This document shows, piece after piece, positions 1-8,619 of a stretch of DNA of 29,274 nt (position 1 is its first letter; every line of letters starts with the position of its first letter). The notes below the pieces were generated by a model. That model saw only the letters and a list, made by a program, of their open reading frames with translations, did no database searches and was not told the origin of the DNA. A program made the translations under genes and the position numbers. Origin of the DNA: Saccoglossus kowalevskii (lineage: Eukaryota; Hemichordata; Enteropneusta; Harrimaniidae); NCBI RefSeq assembly GCF_000003605.2, contig NW_003124909.1, positions 43,764 to 73,037 of the forward strand, in the 5' to 3' direction.

Positions 1-1019
1 CCATGCAAATATAAATGTATATAACGAAATGATTGGTATCTCGAAATAGCCGACAAATCAGTGTACAGAGGATGCCAATTTTGGTAGTGGAATAAACCAC
101 TCTTAATCCAAGCTTTACCAATTTATAGTAGGAGACTGGGTCAATGATGTCATATCTATTTTCATTGCCAACAACACTGGGCTCAGCACATTCCAAGGTA
201 TTTCACAATCACCATGTCACTGTCTGAGACATACCATTATGCCACAGGGAGAGACAGGATGTATGTATCTCAATTTCTGGCTGACAACACAATCCAGTGA
301 CTGTATCAGCAGTCTTAAAAATAAACATGTGCAATGGGTTGTTGCAAATTATACAAACATGTGCGCTTTTCATTCACACAGCCAGGGCTCTGTACTTTTA
401 ACTTACAATTTATGTCACACAACTTATTCTTATCTTATCATCCCTGCAAAAAATGTTTCATTCTCTTCATATTTTATTACTTGCATGAAAAAAAAAACTT
501 GCTTTTGATATATTTATTCGATTGTAACGTTTTTCTGACAAGTTTTCCTAAAATACATCGATGTGATATCATAATTGATGCGGTACATCTGTGGGCATGT
601 GCCAATGAACATTTAATTTTTATAATATGCACATATTAGCAGGCTTGGTTTAAAAAATGGCCGATTCATAAATGCAGGAAATATAAAAAAATTAGGACAT
701 TTGAAAATGTGGGACTTTGATGACACCTCCATTTCGACCAAGACTCAACATCCACGGATTGTGACATTATCTGGCGATTTTGCTTTGCTTTTGATCATAG
801 TTTTCGATATGTTAAAAGTTAATTGATTTGATTTTAATTTTCAGATCTAATATAAACAACAATTTATTTTTTTACTAAATGTCCGAAGAAAACAAACGCA
901 AATTAGGTCTGTGTAGAGGTACATCACTTTGACTATTTTTGTGGTGTATGTTCCTCGACTAGAATGCAGATCATATGCATTTGACCTAAAAATATTGAAA
1001 CACGTGACTAATTTGCATA
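1..1019. other. Left flank without recognisable gene
   Basis: AT-rich sequence with only short chance reading frames on both strands. No protein family, splice-consistent exon pair or repeat shared with the rest of the window was recognised here. Confidence 0.5.
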
Positions 1020-1692
1020 GTTATGTTATGACTATTTATACGCTAGGTTGTGCAAGAAAGTGACTCTTACTGGGGGTTTATTTTTCAAAGATGAGTTTCC
1101 ATACCAATAATCTACGTAATCGAGAGTTAAATAGTCCATTCTTTCTTGACCAGTTGGTACAGGTGATACCCGCGAGCCAGTTTGGCTTCTGCCAAGGGCA
1201 AGCGGTAAGGACCCCAAGTTGAGTAAACATAACGACCAAAGTCGGCACCCACGTACCCAACATCGATCGCACTGATGTATTTTGGTATAACTACATCCAG
1301 CAAAAATGCCAATCAATGGTACTTTTTCCAATCATGTATTCTTGCACATATAGTCCAGTCAATATATGGTTTGCCCCGTCACAAATTGCAACAGAAATAA
1401 TTTCTTCACAGTGCTTTTTGGAAAGGTATATAGATTGACATACGGAAAGTCTAGAAAAATCTAGGCTTCCGAAATATACCTAATTTGCATATATTAAAAA
1501 TGGCCGTTTTGCACATTTTTACAACATAGAAATGTAACTATTTGAACATATCTTTAATTCCAGATGAGGTATTTTAAAAATTCATGATGTATGGTGCTGT
1601 TTTGAGTCGGAGAAGGTATGAAAGTGTGTGTGTTGATTGGGTGGATGAAAATTAGCATAAATCCAATATGGCCACGATAATATAACTATTTA
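1020..1692 (-). repeat. Inverted copy of the sulfotransferase-upstream repeat
   Basis: Read on the - strand, this stretch matches 6725-7281 and 8100-8570 on the + strand. It includes the phrase gcataaatccaatatggcc (1655-1673), the gcaaattaggtatatttcgg block, and the 'ggcaaaccatatattgactg' block. The outermost 106 bases (1146-1251) match the module at 5784-5888 and 7176-7281, and homology stops abruptly at 1146. A 61-codon frame on the - strand (1127-1312) is also open in the + strand copies for its first part. I do not recognise that peptide, so coding is not claimed. It could be a terminal inverted repeat of the neighbouring DIRS-like element or the product of an inverted segmental duplication. 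Confidence 0.75.
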
Positions 1693-1747
1693 ATGTAATT
1701 TCTCTTCCGGCTTCTCTTTGTCGCATACGACTTATTTACTACTTCCG

Positions 1748-2207
1748 TGTCACTGGAATATTCAAAATTTTTTCAGAGACTGGTTGAATAGGTAATAGAA
1801 CACTGTAGGAGGCAATAGAAGGTAATGGAACATTCTAGAAATTGGTAGTAAGTTCCAGACTCATTATGTATGCTGATGTAATGGTCTATTTATAGACAGT
1901 GTTGGTATATATAGGGGAGTTGTTCAGCTCTGAGTTCAGATCGGAGATCTCGTTGAATTGTATTGGAGTTTAAGTATCTAGTTATTGGAGTAGTGGAGCT
2001 TTACCGCGTTATTATACTTGATGTTTGCAGAGTATAATAATACCAGTACCAGGTGAAACCTCATCTGTTGGCTCCGTGTTCGTATGTTATCATCGCCGCC
2101 AGGGAAGTCTTTCTGTTACTGTTGCCATTTTGGTATTTGAACCATCACACCTGTACTATACCAATTACGGTACTATTACGTTGCGTGTGACACTCTTCTA
2201 TGTGACA
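1748..2207 (+). mobile_element. Possible solo LTR with TATA box
   Basis: The stretch begins TGTCAC (1748-1753) and ends at GTGACA (2202-2207, with an alternative GTGACA at 2187-2192). These are short inverted termini of the TG...CA type expected of LTRs. A strong TATA box (TATATATAGG, about 1906-1914) is followed by a compact, GC-richer stretch that would be the R-U5 part. No matching target-site duplication was found, and no second copy or internal retroelement region is present, so this is tentative. It lies immediately left of the TTAA element. Confidence 0.35.
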
Positions 2208-2219
2208 TAAGTAATAAGT

Positions 2220-3106
2220 TTAAGGTAGAGATGCAGGTTCGTGGGCACTTGGGAGGATTTTTTTTTTATTTTTGCTTTTTATTACCCAAACATTCTTAGC
2301 TATAGACTGTTAAAATAGTGGAACATACTCAAAACACGATTTTAAAATATAGATAAAAGGTGCAAACATTTCTCTCTTTTGAATGCTTAGCAAGATTTAG
2401 CAAGGCTGTACATAAATAATAAAAAAAGAAACATGGTGAAAAAAATGACGGGATCTCAATATTATGCAATATATACTTTTAACAAAACGATACTACATTT
2501 AAATTTGGAACTGTTACAGCCATTTTAATTATGAGCATTAGCAAACTTCTTACTGAGTGAATTGTTATGCAAATTAGCAATTATCTCTGGTTCTTTTTAG
2601 TGCACATCCCAGAACTTAAAAAAAATAGCTCCTAGACGCTTTGACCCTTTGTTTTGAAATTTTCACAAATGATTGACAATGTGTTTATCTTCAAAACGCC
2701 ATCGAGGCATTGTTTTTGGTTGAACAGTGTTACAACAATCGTACAGACAACTAGCCTGGGTGTTAATTTATGCATAAACTTAAAGTAGTGAAATTTGGGC
2801 AGTTGCCCTGCAAAATTGACAACTTGTAGACAGTTTTCAACACGGCACTTTTTTCATAGTAAACAGGTTTACCCATAAACCAATTTTGACAGGAAACAAA
2901 AGCATGGTTTAGGAGCTTTTGACCAAAAAAGCACATGTTTGTGCATATTTCAAACTACAGTGTCCATAAAAAAAATACTAACAACATTTTAAAATTCATA
3001 CAATAAGCTTTCCGAAAATATATAGTTTTGAGGACAAGGGAGGTGATCTTGGTTTCCTAATTAACTAATTAAAATACCTGTCAGGTAAATTGCATCTCTA
3101 CCTTAA
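2220..3106. mobile_element. TTAA-flanked inverted-repeat element, copy 1 (piggyBac-type, non-autonomous)
   Basis: The element is bounded by TTAA on both sides (2220-2223 and 3103-3106). Its termini are perfect 12-base inverted repeats, GGTAGAGATGCA (2224-2235) and TGCATCTCTACC (3091-3102). The 879-base interior has no transposase-like reading frame. A second copy with high identity lies at 13697-14536. TTAA target duplication is characteristic of piggyBac-superfamily transposition, so this is best read as a non-autonomous member. The family assignment is inference from the TTAA and the terminal repeats only. Confidence 0.8.
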
Positions 3107-3305
3107 GATGCTAGAATACAATTTTAAACAGAATCGTACAGTACAGAAAAGATATAAATAAATGGTTTCCTGGGTAGACGGATGCTTCATCTGCATAAAT
3201 CCAACATGGCCGTCACATCTAAAAGAAAAACCTTGGTTGAATCTACAAATATGCTATACTATAAACATAATAGATCATTTAAACGTAAATTTTCAACTCT
3301 ATAAA
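3107..3305. other. Spacer with a fragment of the upstream repeat
   Basis: The phrase gcataaatccaacatggcc (3192-3210) closely matches 1655-1673 and, in reverse complement, 6745-6770. This is the inner end of the 1.0-1.7 kb repeat. No coding sequence was seen. Confidence 0.4.
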
Positions 3306-3329
3306 CTATATTTTTGATTTAACAAACTG

Positions 3330-3600
3330 TATTAAATAGAATACTGTTTTCCACATCAATTGTATGAGTGGTGCTGATCGGAGAGGCTCAAAGAGAAGTC
3401 TGCTTAGAGTGGCCAACACAACCGACAAGCTCCAATTGGTTGGTTCCCTCCTCCGGGGTCTAGGCCTCTGATTAAACAGTAAACAGTCTTCTAATGGTAG
3501 GACAACCAGCTGGCCTTGTCCCCAGAAAATCCCAATGGTGGGTGACAAGGCTGACCTATAGCCAACAATTGCTGAAAGGACAAGTCCATTTTATTCAAAC
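3330..3600 (-). pseudogene. Tyrosine recombinase N-terminal remnant of the DIRS-like element
   Basis: The - strand reads IVGYRSALS, then a GQ..LV segment, FNQRPRPRR and WSLSVVLATLSRLLFEPL. This pattern (YRSAL, then a ring of RPPRP, then W..SVVL..L) is typical of the N-terminal half of DIRS-element tyrosine recombinases. The catalytic Arg...His-x-x-Arg...Tyr part is absent. The frame runs out near 3306, shortly before the boundary with the spacer. The element was therefore truncated here or the rest has decayed beyond recognition. Confidence 0.65.
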
Positions 3601-3789
3601 GATGGTCGAAAAGTCAGCTGTCTGGCCAACAAAGGGATGGCATAGATCTCCTTTACACTACACCAATCAGTGTATGCACGTCATTCGAGGCGTAGGCTGT
3701 GTTGGTGGGATCCCTGTTCGCCCTGGCCAGGACGTTGGCAGCCGACCCACTGAGAAAATATCTGAGTGAGTCAACTGAGAGCATTGATG

Positions 3790-4640
3790 CATGTAAGTGG
3801 TAGAGTGCTGGGCTCGAAGGCAGAGCGCCATCCAGATGGGACAGCCGATCTGGAAGTCCGGAAGCACCCTGGTGTTTCGACTAGCATTTCAAACAGTAGT
3901 GAAAACCAGATCTTGATTGGCCTGTTGGGCGCCACCCACGTCAAAGTGCAGATGCAGTTTTTCCAGTACCCGGTAAATAGCAGGAATGGAGGAAAGGCAT
4001 ACACGTCCATGTGAGTACATAGGGATTGACAAAAAAGTGTCCCTGGCCGATTCTCCTGGGGTCGGCAGGAGTGTCGTCTATGGCGAAAGCTTGGCGTTCG
4101 GGGTGTGGTGAATAGGTCCTTGGACCATCCTACCGCCGAAACAAACTGGAGGTTACCCATTGAGGTTATCCGCCACTCCACGTTTTGGAGATGGAGCCGC
4201 CACGAGATGGCGTCCGCCCCTGGAAGGTGGTGTGCGGCTAGCTCCACATTGTATTGTTCCAAAGGAGAATTTGCTTTGCTAGAACTGACAACGATGGCGA
4301 TCTGGTTCCCCCTCCTTGTAGCTATTGGAGACCACCGCTGTATTAACCGTGCAAAGCAAGACTCAAGAAAGTGAAGTAGTGCTCAGCACACTTCTTTCAG
4401 TTTGTGCCAGTTGATATGGCAGTCCTGAATTCAGGGACCATATTTTCCATTAGACTTGTTCGTCTAATAGGTGCGCTCCCCAACATGTGAGGGATGCATT
4501 CATTTCCATATTCATAGCCGTGGTGAGTGGGTCCAAGGGGCCCCCTGCCCGAGGTTGGCAATTGCCGACCACCAGGGCAAGGCGTCCCTTGCTTGGTTCG
4601 AGAGTGTTACTCACCCCTCCAGTTTCTGTAAGAGAGCCCG
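3790..4640 (-). pseudogene. DIRS-type RNase H remnant
   Basis: The segment MNASLTCWGAHL (about 4465-4500) corresponds to the DASLTGWGAHL motif of DIRS RNase H. The first catalytic aspartate is replaced by asparagine. A degraded GGTRSPSL-like and LLW-like stretch follows at 4260-4340. An open 163-codon frame (3771-4262) then begins with AHHLPGADAISW. Further on it carries NVEWR, and near its end VYAFPPFLLF and WVAPNRPIKIW. These are hallmark phrases of the RNase H/C-terminal region of DIRS polyproteins. Stops separate the segments, so this is a relic. Confidence 0.8.
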
Positions 4641-5480
4641 GTGTTGCAACAAATGTATGCTGTAATGGGCGCTTGCATAACGAAGACTGGAGAACTACCC
4701 TGCAAACCGCTGACATCATTCCGATGATCCACATTAGTTCTCAAAGGGACACAGAGGGACTGACTAGGCGTTTGACTAAGTCATTTAGGCAACGGGCCTG
4801 TGCCGTACCAACCCCACCTCCATGTTGAAATCCCTGGCCAGGAACACCAACTGTTCTGTTAACTCCCTGGCCAGGAACACCAACTGTTCTATTGGCTGAG
4901 GGTGGGACTTGCTCGATTTACTAGGAAGCACAACTGGTCTAGAAAATATGGTGTTAGCCTTACTGTTTGACTAATCACCTCTTGTTGGGTTGTTTAGCAA
5001 CCAGCAATCTAGGTACACATTGATGTGTACCGATGTAATGTGTACCGGCGCAGCAGTTGCACCACCTGTTTCTACACTCTAGTGAATATGTATGTAGTCA
5101 TGCAAAACTCAAAAGGAAGCACCCCTCACTTGACTACTTGGCCCAACTGGGCAAATCGAGGGATTCGTTGACTCACTGGGTGTATCGGTATGTGCAGATA
5201 AGTATCACTCAAATATAGCGAGGCTAACCATTAGAAACAGAGCACGTGGAATAATATGGTGCTCGGTGTTTCAAGGAAGCTCATACTGATTTAGTCTGAT
5301 TAAGTACAGAACGGAGCACAGTAGTCTTAGTTGTAGTCTTTGGAACAAATGCCGAGATCCCTATCCTGTGTATAGCGCCCTTTGTAAGCAAAGTATCTAC
5401 CTCCTGTTGGATTGCTCCTGCTTTGCTGGGGTCTCCTGGTAGTGCCCCGTGTATTGCCACCTGGAGAGTCCAGGGATTGG
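4640..5480 (-). pseudogene. DIRS-type reverse transcriptase remnant
   Basis: The start of the domain is visible at about 5376-5475 (WTLQVAIHG, then AIQQEVDTLLTKGAI and a degraded VPK...RPVLN-like stretch). A QVVQLLRRY segment follows at about 5050-5080. The catalytic motif is readable as VYLDCWLL at 4995-5018. Active elements carry YLDD or YxDD here, so the second catalytic aspartate is replaced by cysteine (codon at 5004-5006). The connection region (WIIGMMSAVCRVV, RPLQHTF) sits at about 4650-4734. Several stops and frame changes interrupt it. A 33-base tandem duplication (4831-4863 and 4864-4893) lies inside. Confidence 0.78.
4831..4893. repeat. 33-base tandem duplication
   Basis: The phrase tccctggccaggaacaccaa begins at 4831 and again at 4864, and the match continues for about 30 bases with one visible change. 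The period is 33 bases, equal to 11 codons, so it does not by itself shift the reverse transcriptase frame in which it lies. Confidence 0.85.
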
Positions 5481-5783
5481 TTACGCACTGCCTCTAAAAT
5501 GGAATACACCTGCGTAATCAGTACGACAAGGATGTACAGGTTCAGCGGTTCCACATCACGGTGATTTCTCCTCTGCCGAGGTGAGACTCTACGAAGTCTG
5601 TAGAAGTTGATAGGTTCCGACTCTGCCTCCCGCCAAATGTATGCCCATCCCCTTTGTCGCAAGTGGAAGCATCAAACCATGAGGAGGGGGGACCACCATC
5701 GGTTCCTTTTTTCTGGGGGCACATCACCACTCTTCCCTTCTCAGGAATAGCCGAGCACTTGCCTCCTGGCTACTTCTGGCCAG

Positions 5784-7175
5784 TGGGTGCCGACTTTGGT
5801 CGCTACGTTTACTCAGCTTGGGGACTTACCGCTTGCCCTTGGCAGAAGCCAAACTGGCTCGCGGGTATCACCTGTACCAACTGGTCAATTGGATCCTGAA
5901 GCAATGAGACTGCTTTTTCCATCCTCAAAAAAAGAGGGTGGGGGAGGTCCATCCTGTGTAAGTGAGGCGGTGGTGCGCCCAGTGAAAACAGCCCAAACCG
6001 CATTCTGTTGTACGGAGGCAGCCCCTGCCACGAAAGTTAGATGACACTGCAAGATATTCTGCTTAGCCGTGTGGTATCCCACCAATGGCTGTGTCTGCTG
6101 GTCTAGGAGCAAGGCTGGTGCATTTCTCCATTGAGACATCAGAGTGCTGGCAACACAGAAAAATTCATTCTAGTGGGCTGGCCACAACTCAAAAGTTGAG
6201 GGTCGCCACTCTACTTTCAGTGCGTGGATTTTTTCCGACTAACCGGTCAAAATATTCAATGAGCTCGGTCACGCTTTTTGCCCGTTCCACCGAACCAAAA
6301 AAATTGTGGTACCAGGGTCGGGGGAGGAACTGAAGGCTTTGATCAAGCGCGAACTTTGGCTTCAGACTCTGCTGGCTCTGGTCTCAAACACCGCTCGATT
6401 GGGTAGCGCTTGATGCAGCGGAAAAGGTTGAGCATAAAATTGACCTACTCTAAGGACTTAGGTCTCTATCCTGAGGGGGACCAAGGTCTGCCCATCAACA
6501 CCGCCTGTGCGTTCCCCCTACATCCAGCACTCGACGGGATCCAAAGCAATACCGAATGCAGGACTCTGTATCCCGGAAGTTACAGTCCTACCGAGAGACT
6601 GTTTCAGGATCGAGGGTGGGGGGGGTGAACATCGGGACACTAGGATCAATGTCCCCCCTCACCAAACGGCGTTGCTCACAGAGTCATTAAGAGGAACAGA
6701 CTCTGAGGGGCCGCCTAAGGTTGCACATTTAAATGATACTATTTTGATGGCCATATTGGATTTATGCAAATGGAATTGTTATTCAATCAAATGTTTCACA
6801 ATCACAAACATTCACACACACCAAACCATATCGTAGCATCTTTAATATCTAAAAAATGTCATCTAGAATTAAAAATATGTCCTAATAGTTATATTGTTTA
6901 TGTTGGAAAATTGCACCAAACGGCCATTTTGAATATATGCAAATAAGGTATATTTTGGAAGCCTAGATTTTCCTAGACTTTTAGTATGTCAATCTAGGCA
7001 CCTCCCCGGAATGTATTGTGAAGAAATTATTTCTGTTACAATTTGTGATGGGGCAAACCATATATTGACTGGACTATATGTGCAAAAATACATGATTGGA
7101 AAAGGTACCATTGATTGCCATTTTTGCTGGATGTAGTTATACCAAAATACATCAGTGCGATCGATGTTGGGTACG
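5784..7175 (+). repeat. Tandem unit 1 (1392 bases)
   Basis: This is the first of two head-to-tail copies. It opens with the module tgggtgccgactttggtcg (5784 on), shared with 1146-1251 inverted. About 830 bases follow (5889-6720) whose - strand holds gag-like fragments that may be the 5' part of the DIRS-like element, including an 84-codon frame at 5885-6139. The last 450 bases (about 6725-7175) match the inverted repeat at 1252-1692. By eye the copies are over 90 percent identical in the 5889-6010 part. Frames differ between copies by small indels, so neither copy is intact coding sequence. Confidence 0.85.
5885..6139 (-). pseudogene. Gag-like fragment in unit 1
   Basis: An 84-codon frame reads SQWRNAPALLLDQQTQPLVG and continues through a proline run (DGPPPP). 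The same peptide, slightly changed, is present in unit 2 at 7261-7578. It lies on the same strand as, and 5' of, the reverse transcriptase remnant, the position expected of gag in a DIRS-type element. I do not recognise a diagnostic gag motif, so the name comes from position only. Confidence 0.3.
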
Positions 7176-8570
7176 TGGGTGCCGACTTTGGTCGTTACGT
7201 TTACTCAACTTGGGGTCCTTACTGCTTGCCCTTGGCAGAAGCCAAACTGGCTTGCGGGTATCACCTAACCAACTGGTCAATTGGATCCTGAAGCAATGAG
7301 ACTGCTTTTTCCATCCTCAAAAAAAAGGGCGGGGGAGGTCCATCCTGTGTAAGTGAGGTGGTGATGCGCCCAGTGAAAACGGCCCAAATCGCATTCTTTT
7401 GTACAAAGGCAGCCCCTGCCACGAAAGTTAGATGACACTGCAGGATATTCTGCTTAGCCGTGTGGTATCCCACCAATGATTGTGTCTGCTGGTCTAGGAG
7501 CGAGGCTGGTGTGTTTCTCCATTGAGACTTCAGAGTGCTGGCGACACAGAACAATTCATTCCAGTGGGCTGGCCACAACTCAAAGGTTGAGGGTCGCCAC
7601 TCTGCTTTCAGTGCATGGATTGTTTCCGACTAACTGGTCAAAATATTCAATGAATGCGGTCACCCTCTTTGCGTATTCCACCGAACCAAAAAAATTGTGG
7701 TACCAGGGTCGGGGGAGGAACTGAAGGATTCGATTGAGCACGAACTTTGACTACAGACTCTGCTGGCTCTGGTCTCAAACACTGCTCGATTGGGTAGTGC
7801 TTGATCCAGTGGAAAAGTTTGAGCATAAAATTGACCTACCCTAAGGACTTATCCCGAGGGGGACCAAGGTCCGCCCATCAACACCGTCTGTGCGTTCCCC
7901 CTACATCCAGCACTCGGCGAGATCCAAAGCAATATTGAATGCAGGACTTAGTATATCGGAAGTGAGAGTCCTACCGAGAGTGACTGTCTCAGGATCGAGA
8001 GTGGGGGTGAACATCGGGTTACTAGGATCGATGCCCCCCCCCCTCACCGAACGGCGTTGCTCACAGAGTCATTAAGAGGAGCGGCCGCCCAGGTTGCACA
8101 TTTAAATGATACTATTTTGATGGCCATATTGTATTTATGCAAATGGGATTGTTATTCAATCAAATGTTTCACAATCACATACATTCACACACACCAAATC
8201 ATATCGCAGCAACTTTAATATTTAAAAAATGTCATCTACAATTAAAAATATGTTCTAATAGTTATATTTTCCATGTTGTAAATTGCACCAAACGGCCATT
8301 TTGAATATATGCAAATTAGGTATATTTCGGAAGCCTAGATTTTCCTAGATTTTTAATATGTCAATCTGAGCACCTCCCCGGAATATATTGTGAAGAAATT
8401 ATTTCTGTTACACTTTGTGATGTAGCAAACCATATATTGACTGGACTATATGTGCAAGTGTTTAAATACAACATGTGCATGAATACATGATTGGAAAGGG
8501 TACCGTTGATTGACATTATTGCTGGGTATAGTTATACCAAAATACATCAGTGCGATCGATGTTGGGTACG
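7176..8570 (+). repeat. Tandem unit 2 (1395 bases), abutting the sulfotransferase
   Basis: This is the second copy of the 1.39-kb unit. It ends at 8570, where the sequence following gatgttgggtacg switches from tgggtgccg (as at 7176) to tttgctttg. The sulfotransferase ATG is 49 bases further on. The - strand carries a 105-codon gag-like frame (7261-7578), longer than the equivalent in unit 1. A short insertion of about 25 bases (near 8457-8482) distinguishes the right end of this copy from unit 1. Confidence 0.85.
7261..7578 (-). pseudogene. Gag-like fragment in unit 2
   Basis: A 105-codon frame begins WPAHWNELFCVASTLKSQWR and runs through the same DGPPPP stretch as the unit 1 copy, ending DPIDQLVR. 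In unit 1 the frame is broken into overlapping shorter frames by indels near 5930. Preservation of the peptide in both copies means only that the duplication is recent relative to the decay. Function is not claimed. Confidence 0.3.
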
Positions 8571-8619
8571 TTTGCTTTGTGAATACATCCTGCTCTTCTT
8601 ACCATACTCATTTGACTAC

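Larger units (their letters stand above)
3306..5783 (-). mobile_element. Decayed DIRS-like (tyrosine-recombinase) retrotransposon
   Basis: Conceptual translation of the - strand, allowing for frameshifts and stops, gives the protein order typical of DIRS/PAT elements. Reverse transcriptase comes first (about 5480 to 4640), then RNase H (about 4640 to 3800), then the N-terminal part of a tyrosine recombinase (about 3600 to 3340). No intact frame remains; the longest piece is 163 codons (3771-4262). A possible gag remnant occupies 5480-5783 and may continue into the duplicated units to the right. The recombinase lacks its catalytic C-terminal part, so the element is dead. The assignment rests on recognisable motifs described in the three entries below, not on a database search. 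Confidence 0.8.

Noticed and set aside
3795-3830. A tRNA-like phrase (agtggtagagtgctgggctcgaa)
   Set aside because: It lies inside the RNase H remnant of the DIRS-like element, and no cloverleaf could be completed.
5012-5031. A 20-base near-palindrome (ggtacacat tg atgtgtacc)
   Set aside because: It overlaps the reverse transcriptase motif of the DIRS relic; one short palindrome in a dead element is not evidence of a regulatory site.
8491-8619. In-frame upstream ATG for the sulfotransferase
   Set aside because: The 43 extra residues are encoded by repeat DNA also present at 7096 and inverted near 1300, and have no counterpart in the family; the start at 8620 gives a normal family N-terminus.
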